From Torymus aiolomorphi (Eukaryota > Arthropoda > Insecta > Hymenoptera > Torymidae), in assembly GCA_036365515.1 (NCBI GenBank), contig CM070875.1:97508628-97572627 (forward strand): 64,000 nt of DNA. Reading direction: 5' to 3'. Shown here piece after piece: positions 33,981-45,700 of the stretch. Within the stretch, counting starts at the first letter, position 1; every line of letters starts with the position of its first letter. Position numbers and translations under genes: made by a program. The notes beneath the pieces are model-generated. The model was not told the origin of the DNA and made no database searches. It worked only from the letters and a program-made list of their open reading frames with translations.

Positions 33981-33998
33981 TGGAGGCCCCGGAGGGAT
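33981..33998 (+). other. Primer-binding site of gypsy element
   Basis: TGGAGGCCCCGGAGGGAT lies 15 bases after the LTR end. TGGAGGC(C/A)CC at this position resembles a complement to the 3' end of a threonine tRNA. The assignment is tentative because the last bases deviate and the spacing is longer than usual. Confidence 0.55.
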
Positions 33999-34122
33999 AT
34001 GAAAATTAAAAGGGAATAGACAATTTCAGAACCTATGCATATTGTAGTACTTTAATTAGTTAAAACAAAGTAAAGCACATTTTATTTACCTGTAAATTAT
34101 TTTTTGTTTTGTAGTCCTTTTA

Positions 34123-34500
34123 GTGGAAAATAGGGGTTATTTTACTAATCCAGCCGCGGAAAAAAAGGACTCTCTACGGCAAAAGGGGCGGGAGCGCGTG
34201 CGTAATCGTCGTTTTAAACGCCGCTCAAAGGCTAAACAGATTAGCCTAAAGACGGCCCCTTTATACCCCGCCAATGAACATTATGACGAGAATTTTATTA
34301 ACCAGTTAGAATATAATCACGTGCATCGGGGGAATTACCACGAACCCCCACGAATACTCCAGGAAATCGAGGGCAATATAGAAGATCTAGGAGCGAGGGA
34401 AAATCGACATAGAAAACCCGTTATTAAAGAAATTAAAACCCTTAAGACTAAAGTTAAAATCTTGAATTTGAAAGGAAAAGAATCGAACAAAGAAAATTAG
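34123..34500 (+). CDS. Short basic ORF upstream of gag
   Basis: A 125-codon frame opening at GTG 34123, rich in Arg/Lys with no recognised domain. A pyrimidine-rich splice-acceptor-like sequence (TTTTGTTTTGTAG) ends at about 34113, just before it, so it could be an exon or part of the leader. No counterpart was visible in the second gypsy element because that region lies outside the window. It may or may not be translated. Confidence 0.35.
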   Translation: MENRGYFTNPAAEKKDSLRQKGRERVRNRRFKRRSKAKQISLKTAPLYPANEHYDENFINQLEYNHVHRGNYHEPPRILQEIEGNIEDLGARENRHRKPVIKEIKTLKTKVKILNLKGKESNKEN

Positions 34501-34785
34501 GCTGTAATAGATAAAATCTGTACCTTTTTATTATATATATATATACATATATAAATCCAGTCATTTCTCTCGTAAAAAAAAAAAAAACAAAGGGAGAATA
34601 TATAAAACGACCAGTGCCAATTATAAATTTTCCTTTTAATAAATAAAGTAATTATTTTTATAAACCTGTTTTAAAAGAAGAACGACTTTCATTTCACAAA
34701 TATCCTTTTTCAATTCAAATAAGATTGTACTTATTTGCCAGTATTCTAAGTTTATTTTCCTTTCTGGTTATATATATATACATAT

Positions 34786-36098
34786 ATGAGTGGACAAAGA
34801 ATCACGCGGAACTAAGCTTCACAGAACGCTGAACTAGCTAATGAGGTAGACGCCTTCGATCTTTTTGCCCCCGGCAACAACTTAATTACTCTCCGGCGAG
34901 AGTCCCAACATCCACGGTAAACGAAAGCGATCCCGTGCTTGTAAACTCAAACCCAAATAACGTACCTGCAGCGGTGCACGAACCTAACGAACAGGTCAGT
35001 AATCTTCAACCGAGCGAGCCCGCTACGGGTCAAAACTTACGAATGGCGGTCGGCAATAATATAAGTTTTAAAGACGCACTTAGGGTCGTCCCAGAGTTTA
35101 ATGGTGAGAATATTTCGTTAAGCAGCTTCTTAGATGCTTGCGATGAAGCATCCGAAATGGTAGAAGACGTGGATAGGGGGAAGTTCTCGAAATTATTAAG
35201 ATCAAAATTAACGGGAGAAGCTAGGAGAAGCATACAGGGTCAAACGTTCGACACGGTAGATGAGTTAAAAAATTTTCTTAAAAACTTATACGCTCAGGCT
35301 AAGACGATTCATCAGCTAGCAGGTGAAATGGGTAACGAATTTCAAAAAGATTCAGATTCGGTTTTGGCTTTTGCTAACCGGATCAGAGAAATTGGTCGAA
35401 AAATATTAGAAGCTAAATCACTTGAAGGTCCTGTAGAGGCTGCCTATAAAGCTAGCGTAGAAGCGAATGCAATCGACTGTTTTAAACGAGGATTAAAACC
35501 CGAAATAGAAATTAAAGTAGAAGATGCAGATGATATGGTAAATATAGTAAAAAATGCTATTAAAGCGGAAAGACTAGTCGAAGCTCAGAGAGCTCTTAGG
35601 AGTAAAACTATAGTGAACCCATCAAAGAAAGTATTCTTTTGCAGCGTGTGTAACTCCAGCAATCACGATGCGAGAGACTGCGATAGATCTAAGAATGTAA
35701 AAATGTGTCAATTCTGTAGTAGACCCGGTCATGTAGCCAAAGATTGTTCCAAAGTAAAGCAAATATTTCAAAAAGATATAGAATGTCAGTTCTGTGATAG
35801 GCCAGGCCATTCTGCTAATGAATGCCCGAAATTAAAGATAGACGCATCCAAAATTCCAAATAATAAAAGCGAGCAAACTTTGAATAATAGTTCACCGTTA
35901 ATTTGTCATTATTGTAAAATGGAAGGCCATTTAATAAAGGAGTGTATACGCAGAAAATTTAATGAATTTATCAGGCAGGGAAACGAGCAGGGTCCCCCAG
36001 GCACGAGCGCGAACCTGGAGACCATAAAGAAGCAAACACGCTTGACGAATTTGACCCAAATCGAAGCAGAATTCTGCGAGTTAATACCATTGGATTAG
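34786..36098 (+). pseudogene. gag: Gypsy Gag with four zinc knuckles
   Basis: Gag forms the particle and binds genomic RNA. A start at ATG 34786 opens a frame with a TAA nine codons later. It resumes with a plausible Gag N-terminus until a frameshift near 34910-34935. The long frame 34935-36098 then holds a capsid-like region (DALRVVPEFNGENISLSSFLD, matching the other gypsy Gag at 63.6 kb) and four CCHC knuckles at about 35639-35950 (CSVCNSSNHDARDC, CQFCSRPGHVAKDC, CQFCDRPGHSANEC, CHYCKMEGHLIKEC). It ends with TAG 36096-36098. The protease frame starts on the last base of that stop, in the -1 frame. Confidence 0.88.
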
Positions 36099-37213
36099 TG
36101 AACGCGACTAAGCTTATACCATTTATCTCTTTTTCATATTCAGACTATCAGATCAATTTAATGTTAGATTCCGGATCTCAAGGCAATATTATTAAAATTG
36201 GTTTAGTCCCAGAATGTTTGAAAATTAATAAAACAGAAACTGCCGTTTTAAAGGGTATTTCTGATGAAAGTTTTCCAATACTCGGTACAGTAAAATTTAA
36301 AATTTTAGGTTCAATAACCACTTTTCACGTTGTAAATAATAACTTTCAGATTCCTTTTTCCGGTATTTTAGGATCCAGTTTTTTTTATGAGAATAAATGC
36401 ACCATTAATTTTGAAAATAAAACAATAGAGAATAAAAATGCACTTATAAACTTTAAGCAAAATAATAGTTCTGCTTACGCAACAGAAGTAGCCCGAATAA
36501 TTAATGTAAATTTTAATAATAAAAATTATTTTCCGTTTATTGACATAATTAATTCTGATAATAGAAAAGGACAATTTTTGATCGATACCGGTTCTGAAAC
36601 TTGCTTAATAAAAGAATTTTTATTGGAAAAAACGTGTACTATTTGCACTAATGATAAAATTTATATCAAAGGAATTAATGACGAATTAATTCCAACAATC
36701 GGGACTACTAAAATGTTAATACTCGGAAGAGAAATTAATTTACAGATAATACCTAATAATGTTTTAATACCCTGCGACGGGGTAATAGGAGCTGAATACC
36801 TAGACAAGTTTGAAGTAATAATTGATTTCTCTTTAAAAATGTTAAGGTATGACAACGGTTTCCAACTATTTTCGAATTTAAACGACAAGGTTTCCGTAGG
36901 CACTAGTTATAATTCTAATATACCAGATAATAAGAATCTTAATTTTGAGGGAGAAGATTATTTGTTAGAAGATTATGATTTAGAATCATTTTTTATTGAA
37001 GGAAACCCGAATTTCAGCCAAACTCATAGCTTTTATACAGAAAAAGAACAAACCTTTAAAGATCTTGATATTGAAGGCCATAATAGAAATATCTATTTTC
37101 TACAAACATATAGTATTAAGTTAACAAATAATCTCCTTAGTACTCAAGGTAGAAATATTAATTTTTCTAATAAAAACTCAAGAGTAAATCTCGTTAAAAA
37201 AAAATTCGTATAG
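36098..37213 (+). pseudogene. pol: Retropepsin region with two protease domains
   Basis: An aspartic protease that matures Gag-Pol. The frame contains two retropepsin-like halves in tandem. The first has LMLDSGSQGNIIK (about 36162-36200) and a GILGSSFF end. The second has FLIDTGSETCLIK (about 36573-36610) and a GVIGAEYL end. Between them the pattern of hydrophobic strands repeats (KGISDESFPILGTVK versus KGINDELIPTIGTTK). A conventional retroelement has one such domain, acting as a homodimer. An acidic linker follows to about 37190. The frame breaks in an A8 run at 37196-37203, where pol moves to another frame. Confidence 0.88.
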
Positions 37214-40200
37214 AGCATTTAAATCCAACCGAGTTAGAGCAAGCTTACATTTTAATTGAGAACAACGCCGATAGGTTTTATTTAGACGGTGAAGAATTAC
37301 CCTGTACTAATGTAGTAACGCATCGCATCCCTACAACAGATAATATACCCGTCAATACTAGACAGTATAGGTTACCCCACATCTTGAGAGAAGAAGTAGA
37401 TAGGCAGGTAAAGGGACTGTTAGAAAAGGGAGTTATACGACCTTCTAGATCTCCGTATAATACAAGCCTCTGGGTTGTACCAAAAAAACCCTGGTTCTGA
37501 TGGTAAGCCTCGCTGGCGTGTAGTATTAGATTTCCGCCCGCTCAATGAAAAAACAATAGGAATGGCTTACCCTTTACCAAACATAACTGATATTTTCGAT
37601 CAAGTAGGTAATGCAAAATAGTATACGGTTATTGATTGCGTATCGGGTTTTCATCAGATTAAAATGGCACCCGAAGACGCCCATAAAACTGCATTTTCTA
37701 CTTCTAGCGGTCATTACGAATTCGTTCGAATGCCATTTGGATTAAGAAATGCAGGTGTGGAATACCAGAACGCAATGAATATCACGTTGGACGGAATGCT
37801 TGGTAAAGGCGTTTTTGTTTATATGGACGATATCGTTATTTATGCCCAGAACTTAGCCGAGCATGAAAAATTATTTAATAAAGTAATGAGCCGTTTACGC
37901 AAAGCTAATTGGAAATTAGAACCCGATAAATGTGAATTACTGAAACGAGAAGTAACGTATTTAGGTCATATTATAAGTGAGCAAGGTATAAAACCTGACC
38001 CCAAAAAAATCGAAGCCGTGAAAGAATTTCCTCGCCCTAAAAATATTAAAAATATCAGACAATTTTTAGGATTAGCTGGATATTACCGAAAATTTATTAA
38101 AGATTTTGCAAAAATTTCAAAACCTCTTACTCGATTATTACAAAATGATGAACCTTTTAATTGGACAGACGAAGTTAATACTTCGTTTATCAAACTTAAA
38201 GAAGCACTTTGCTCAGCTCCTGTTTTGATTTTTCCGGAATTAAGCCAACCTTTTATAATAACCACAGATGCGTCCGGGTACGCGGTTGGCGGTATATTAT
38301 TTCAGGGAAAAATCGGGTTCGACCACCCAATTGCCTACACCTCCCGCGTTCTTAGGGGACCGGAATTAAATTACGATACATATGAAAAAGAAGCTTTTGC
38401 TATGATTCACGCTGTTAAAATTTTTCGACCGTATGTCTTCGGAAGGACATTTACAATCTTAACCGATCATCAACCTTTAGTATGGTTTAAAACCGCGGAT
38501 TTAAATGTGAGAGTACAGAAATGGAGATTCAAATTATCCGAGTATGACTATAGTGTAGTTTACAAACCCGGGAAATTAAATGTTCATGCGGATGCTTTAT
38601 CCCGTAACCCAATTGACCATAAAGTAGTTAACGTAATCACCCGTCAACCAAAATTGAAAATTTTACAGGAAGGCGGTAACAAAGACCCTATTTGCCCTGA
38701 AGAAAATAAGAATGATAATAATAGTAAACAAATAAATAATAGGGAAATAAAGAGCTCTAAAAAGAAAATCTCAATCGGTCAAGAGGGTTCTGAGAAGTTA
38801 AACACTAAAATAAATTCAAATCAGACTATCGAAACGCGTAGTAAAAGAAAACAAAAACGAATTAATTATGCCGAGAGTAGTGATAATAGTGATGTCGAAG
38901 CTAATAACCAACTTGAACCCCAGAACAAACTAAAGGCTATTGTATTTAAAGGGAAGAATGTTGTAAGTAATAATCACAGTGAATCATTTTTGGATTCTGC
39001 TGGACAAGAATCTAAGAAAGATGAAATAAATATCTCATACGAGGATGCTTCTGAACTTTCTGACGTAGAGTCAGAAAGTCTAGAGACGCCAACGACTGTA
39101 AAAATTAATCAAGCATCGGAATCTAATGTAATGAATAAAAATTTTCTTTTCGCGGAAACGAAAGAAATGTTACAATATCGTAAAGGTAATATTATATATT
39201 TTGTATCCAGTAATGGCGATCCATGTGACAATGGGGCCAAGGGATTAATCGCTGCTAATAAAATACCAGTAAAACAGCAATTAAAAATCGGAGATATTAC
39301 ATAAATAAAGAGAACTGATAATAAATATCTTTTTGCCTTATGTATTCGCGGTGAAAATCCTGAATCTCAATCTCAAATTAAGAACAATTTAAACATTACT
39401 TTTGCGTTATTGAGACAAGCTTTAATCGATAAAAATATCCAAGAAATAAGTATCGCGAAAACTGACGTTGTTGAAAATATATCTTGGGCCGAAATCTTAG
39501 ATATACTATATAATGTTTTTAAGGAAATAAAAATAAAAATTGTAATTTGTAAAGGACTGATAAAATTCGTGCCTGAAGTTAAACGAGACCAAATATTTCA
39601 GGAATATCATAGTTCTCCTTTAGGTGGTCATAGAGGAGTTGGCAAAACTTATAACCGCGTTAAACAGGATTACTACTGGGGGAACCTAAAACAAGACATA
39701 CAGCGCAGAATTCAACAATGTTTAGACTGTCAATTAAAAAAATTAGTTAGATTAAAAACCAAACAACCTATGATAATTACCGATACACCAGGCACAGTTT
39801 TCGAAAAAATAGCTTTAGATATAGTTGGTCCTTTACCAGTTACTAAAAATCAAAATGAGTATATACTTACGATGCAAGATCAACTTTCAAAATATTGTAT
39901 CGCTGTTCCTCTACCTAACGCGTTAGCTTCTACTATAGCTGATGCATTCATTAAGAGATTTATCTGTATATTTGGTGCTCTGAAGGTTATTTTTACAGAC
40001 CAAGGTCGAAATTTTTTAAGTAGTTTATTACGTAGAGTTGCCAAAAGATTCAAAATAAAACAAATTAAAACTACAGCTTTTCACCCTCAATCAAATGGTT
40101 CATTAGAACGTTCACATCATGCTCTAAGTGAGTTTTTGAAGCAATATACAGATAAAGATAATGAGTGGGATCAGTGGGTAGAAATCGCTATTCTTAATTA

Positions 40201-40666
40201 TAATACCTGCGTACAAGAAAGTACTAACCATACACCATATGAAGTAGTATTCGGCCGTTTAGCTAGATTACCATCAAGTGAACCGCTTCGTGAAGTAGAT
40301 TTATTACCAACTTATCAAGGATATATAAAGGACTTAGTAGTTAGACTTAATGGAATAAGAAAGTTAGCATATGATAATCTGGTTAAATCTAAACACAAAT
40401 CAAAGAAATATTACGATCGAAATTTAAACGAACAGAATTTTAAAATCGGAGATTTTGTGTTTTTATTAAAGGGACCTAAGTCGAATAAATTCGGAGATCA
40501 CTATTCTGGACCCCATAGAATTTTAGAAGTTATAAATAAAAGCAATATTAGGATTCAATTCAATAAAAGCTCAAAAATCGTACATGCAAACCGCCTTAGA
40601 GTATCACACATAAATAAAGAACTTAAAATCAAAAAGAAAAGAAAGAAAAGTTCCGAGACCGAGTAA
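37205..40666 (+). pseudogene. pol: Gypsy Pol: RT, RNase H, integrase
   Basis: The RT N-terminus (37205-37485) is in one frame. After a frameshift near 37481-37490 it continues with LDFRPLNEK, a TAG at 37619-37621, and then a long frame from 37622. The catalytic box VYMDD is at 37820-37831, with YLGHIISE and FLGLAGYYRKF following. RNase H shows TTDASGYAVGG, YEKEAFAM, TDHQPLVW and HADALSRN (38260-38610). A basic, low-complexity linker leads to an in-frame TAA (39302-39304). Integrase follows in the same frame: an HHCC zinc region (YHSSPLGGH...CLDC, about 39604-39735), the D,D-35-E core in LDIVGP, FTDQGRNF and NGSLERSH, then a C-terminal domain with a GPH(R)I motif. Overall inactive as written. 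Confidence 0.92.
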
Positions 40667-40697
40667 TATATAAATTTTTCTGTTATTTTTGTTACAG
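40667..40697 (+). other. Splice-acceptor-like site for env
   Basis: A T-rich tract ends in GTTACAG exactly before the env ATG at 40698. Errantivirus env is made from a spliced RNA, and the second gypsy element has a comparable CTTACAG 12 bases before its env ATG. The GTAAGT at 32273 in the LTR, or one in the leader, could be the donor. Confidence 0.6.
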
Positions 40698-42698
40698 ATG
40701 AATCATTTAGTAATCCTTGCTGCTGTTCTACATAGTGTAGTAGGGCTAATAGGTTATGATTGTGGTTCGAGGTTGCTTAATATAACTACCTTATCTCTAT
40801 TAGACGTTGGTCCTTGTGACATACCCTAAGTGACCCCTAATGTCACGAAAAACTATATACAACTTTTGCCAGTTAATGAATACCTGGAGACGGAAGTTAT
40901 CCAGTGTAAACTAGAAGTAAGGCGAACTGTTTATTATTGTGGCATGCATTCTCATGTCTCCATAGTACACCATGGAAAAGGAGAATACATCCAAGATATT
41001 TCGAGGAGACAATGTGAAGAGCTTCATAAAACGGGTACTCTTAACATTGGCACTCAAGTTTTTAGTGGAATCAGAATCAATAAAACATATAGTTTTCCGA
41101 TGACATTAGCGGGATTTACTAGTGGCGATGGCCGTTGTAACGGTGCTGCTTACATGGACCCCTATGGATCATGGGAGTCAGTTGTAGTTCAAGGTACTAT
41201 AAAAGTAACCATTCAAGATCAGAAGGGGCATGTGGACGTAAATAATGATAGATTAATACTAAATTCCGGCACTACTTGCATTTTATCAGAGAGTTATTGT
41301 GTTGACGTGGAAGGTGGCCCAACCTTTTGGAAGCCGCTTCCTGTTGACAATTGTAATTTTAATCAGTACGGTATCTTATATGAAGGTTATGCGCACAAAA
41401 TGATCGATAACTTTAGTAACCGCGATCAAACAGTCTATTCTTTATCTACGCGGGACGTAACTTTCGCTTTAACAAAGAAAAGTGAAGAGTCGGTTTGCGG
41501 GTATAAAATCATACGAACCGAGCACCCCAAATTAATTATCTTTGAAACAGTAAAGGGGGAATCATTTGCTAATTATAAGAAAATTTCAATTAATAATCTA
41601 GATATATTTGCATACGTAAACTCGAAATTTGTATACGTAGAAAAACATATTCGTAACCAGATAAATTATTTATACCAGGACGTTGTAACGCAAAGATGTA
41701 ATATTGAAAGAGAAACGATGAAAAATGCTTTAGCAATTGCTACACAAGCACCAGATCAATTTGCATATAACCTTATGAAAGGACCAGGATATATGGCCGT
41801 TACTGCCGGGGAAGTAGTACATATTATTAAATGTGTACCAGTGGACGTAAAGATAGAACATGGTGAAGAGTGCTTCGCGGAGCTACAAGTAACTCGCCAA
41901 AATAAAACCTATTTTCTAACACCAAGAACACATATACTCAAAGAGCATGGTACCAGAATAAGCTGTAATGCTCTCTTACCTTCATATTATTCGTTAGGTG
42001 TGGAATGGTATAAGATTCTACCCCGACCTACAGAAACGAAAGCTCCAGCAGAAATTAGTCCAACAACTAAAGCAACGTGGCGCTATATTAGCCCCGACCA
42101 TTTGGCCACAAGTGGCATCTACAGTGAAAAAGATCTAGAAAAACTAAAGGACTATATCATGTTCCCTTTTGAAAAGCCTTCCATTCTTAATGACGTCGCT
42201 CGAGAGATTAATGGACAGACCGTCGCTGATAATTCTGGGACTATAGCAAAACTTTTGAACAAAGATGCAGTTGAAGTGATAATCCGTTCTACATGGGATA
42301 GGTTATGGGCTAAGTTTATGGCCTTCGGGACCGCTAGTGCTGGGGTTTTAGCCGTTATCATGACCTTTCAGTTAATCAAGATGTTTATTGAAATCCTGAT
42401 AAACGGATTCCTCTTACATAAAGTTTATGGATGGTCAGTTCATTTACTCGCTGCCCTTTGGAGTACCCTAGCTCACATGCTAGTTTACCTGAATAAACAG
42501 GAAGAAAGAAACCCACGTTATCAAGATATAGAACAACCGCTCCAACCCGCGGATCAACCTATTGAACTTCTGCCGCAGTCTACTTCATCAAGTTCACTAC
42601 CTAACCAAGATCCTGTCAACCAACCACGATCATCAAATACAGTTACTTCCGCTACGAGTGTAGCTACCACTACAAAACCTGGATTCTTTTCATTATAA
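40698..42698 (+). pseudogene. env: Env-like membrane glycoprotein
   Basis: The ATG at 40698 opens a hydrophobic signal peptide (NHLVILAAVLHSVVGL) followed by a GYDCG segment. An in-frame TAA at 40827-40829 then interrupts it, and the same frame is open from 40830 to 42698. Cysteine pattern and blocks such as GPGYMAVTAGEVVHIIKC, TYFLTPRTHIL and LATSGIYS are shared with the env of the other gypsy element at 55.3-57.4 kb. A transmembrane segment (about 42330-42400) is followed by a ~90-residue tail. From memory the type resembles chuvirus-like glycoproteins captured by insect LTR elements; a profile search would decide. It would mediate membrane attachment and fusion of particles. Confidence 0.82.
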
Positions 42699-42783
42699 TA
42701 GAAGTAATTCTACATTGTTTTTCTTTGCATATTAGTATCTTTACGTTTGCCAGGTATTCTCGTCAATATCTAGCAAACGTTTT

Positions 42784-42793
42784 AGTGGGGGGG
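42784..42793 (+). other. Polypurine tract of gypsy element
   Basis: AGTGGGGGGG runs directly into the 3' LTR start TGTAACGAAACC at 42794. Confidence 0.85.
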
Positions 42794-45700
42794 TGTAACG
42801 AAACCGTACACATGTTCTGCACAGAGTTAAAAAAAAAAAAAAAAAAAAAAAATTAGATATAAAGTTTTTAACTCGATTTTTCCTTATTGGGGAACCACAA
42901 TCATAGCCCTGAATCTCTACCACCACACTGACACCTCTGCATCAAGGGTTGTAGGCTACGACCCGCGCCACTCGGGGTTTTCCCCAAACCGTAATAAAAC
43001 GACGCGGCAGCGCATACCTTTATAGTTTCCTTTTTCTTAATGATTGTATTTCTGTGTTATTAAGCGGACTTATAAAACTTTCTTTTCCTTTTGATGGGGA
43101 TCTAATACTATTTCCAAAATAAGTAAAATGTACTCGCCGAAATATAGCTACGATCCCAAGCGATAGATAAACTATAGCAAAAGAATTCGTACTACTTTCT
43201 TGTAAAAATATTAACCTACTCTAGTAGAAACGTTAACCCGATAAAGATTATTAGATTTATAACCAGTTCTAAATAAATAAATGATGGAATTTACCACTTG
43301 CTAAATAACAAGTAAACCTTCCGTAAATTATATTGTTTTTCGTGCAAAATATTTAAATTTATTAAGCTGCTTAACTATAAAAAAGAAAAATGGTTAGTTT
43401 TCTACTAGAGTATGTTCCAAATAGTTCAGGTACGAATTAATAAGCATATCACGCCTGCGATAGTTTTAGTTACGATTCCTCTTCTATGTGTTAATGGAAT
43501 ATTTTATACTTTTATAACTTGCGTCTAGCATTTAAGAATATTGTTGCTAGGGTGAGGAGTATGATATTCAAAGAAAAAAGAAACCGTTAGAAAAGCATGG
43601 TCCCACGCCTAAGCCTTGCACATCTGGAAAGTCTTATCTCCCCCTAGGACGCTGCGTAGCATTTACAGACCCTAAAACGAACTTTTTAAGGAAACCTTTT
43701 CATTTTCCTTGCGCCGCGACAGAATATTATTTCCAATTCTAAATCTTGAAAAATCTATATTTATTGAACTATTTTAGATTTCTAATTTCTAATAACGCAG
43801 CTCATCTGCAATAATTTTTCTCTATATTCTTATATAATATTAAATTCAAATTTGAAATTTTCAAGTGTAATTGTTTATATAAACTTTACTGATTATAAAG
43901 GTTTATTCTGTACAATCCTAATAATTTATTCCTAACAATAATCTCATTTCTCATTCAATTGCAAAAATTTATATTTGAGGCTTGAAGAAATAACAATTCA
44001 ATTAAGTAGCAAATAAATATATAAATTATAAGATTTTACAATGGGAAATAATGTGAAGCGATATTTTAAGTAACCACGAATGAAATCTCTTATGTCAATG
44101 CATTAATTTTAAGTAAAATATATGGAATAAATAAATAACAGCGATATTTACAATAATTTTAGAAACATTTGTACAACATTAAGCTTAATTGGTTAGTCTT
44201 ACAATCTTTAGCAGCGCCTAGTATTTTTGTCAACTTATATTAGTTATTCTTCTATAGAATTAATTATTATATTTAATAATTCTTAATTTAGCCATAACTC
44301 TGCTTGTATCCACCGTAGAATCACCGTTCAAAATTGTAATACCCTCCCAAGGTAATACCTAACGAAACTATGCAATAGTTAATTCATAAAAGTTCAACTT
44401 TTAATGGTTTTGTAAAATGTCAAATTTGTCGAGAAAAACTCTCCAAAAAGCTTAGAGTGAGAGAGATAAGAATATCTTTTCTCTCTCTCATCTTCCTTCT
44501 TCGTCGCACAATATAGCGTTCTCTCTCGCTCTTGAAGAAGGATACGAGCCGCCGAAAAACACCCTAAAGAAGGGATGAGCGCCCGCTCTCTGTGTTTAAG
44601 CATAGGGTTCTCCCCGCTAGACGGAATTGTGACGCTTGGAAGGGAGCTCGCCCCCGCATCATTGGGTTCCGCCTTCCGCACTCTTCATCTCGTTCAACAT
44701 AGAAAACATAGGAGCATCTAAAAATATCACAGCCGCCGCCGCACGCATTCGACAAAACATCCAAGCCACAGGACCCGATTCGACACCGCAGTTTTTCGAG
44801 GGAGGAGCATTGTCATTAAAACTAGCCGCTCTCCAGTGTACAAGCCAGATCAGTCCCAGATCTCGGTCGACTACAAACTTTTGAATAAAGAGTAAGTGTA
44901 GACCTAAAACAATTTTTTGTAACCTTTTTTTTCTCCCTTCTCCCCCTCCTCGTTGCACTGGCATAAGTAGTACAGATCAACCCTGGTCTAAGTCCTACAT
45001 GTCGAGCAACTCCCATCGGGCGGTCCTTCTGGCCTAAGCGTAACGTGTCCGAATTGTGGCACAAGTTATCGCAGGCGCGCTGGACGCAACGAACGCCTGT
45101 CCTAATACTGGCATAAGTGACTACAGATCAACTCTGGTCTAAGTATCACATGTCGAAACTGGGCATAAGCGATCGTTGGTATGCCACCCACGCAGCAGAG
45201 TGACAGAGCTGAGGCATAAGTAATACAGATCAGCAATGGTCTAAGTATTACATGCCCTAAGTTGACACATAAACTATGGGTGAAGTATTCAAATAAATTA
45301 TGGGAATAAAATCAGGGAGGCCGGTGAAAGTAAGGGTTGGGAATTAGTAATTAAATTTAATTATTAAAATTTACTTTAACCTTGCTATTGAGTGAATTTC
45401 CTTTCCTTTTTTTTGCTCCCTCAATGCACGGGCATAAGTAGTACGGATCGACTCTGGTCTCAGTCCTACATGCCGAGCAACTCCCCACTTACACAGCGTC
45501 AGAGTTGAGGCATAAGTAATACAGATCAGCAATGGTCTAAGTATTACATGTCCTAAATTGATTCGAAATCTGTGGTTGAGGCATCCCAATAAATCGTAGG
45601 AAGTAAATTAGAGATTGAAAATTCACAACAAAATCAGTATTTAGTTGTTATATAGTGCCATCAGTGGTTTGATTTAAGGAAACACCGCGGTCTTAAATAA

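Noticed and set aside
36098..36130. Programmed -1 frameshift site at the gag/protease overlap
   Set aside because: The protease frame is -1 relative to gag and overlaps its stop, but I saw no slippery heptamer with downstream pseudoknot just before the gag stop, and other breaks in the element make the overlap hard to interpret.
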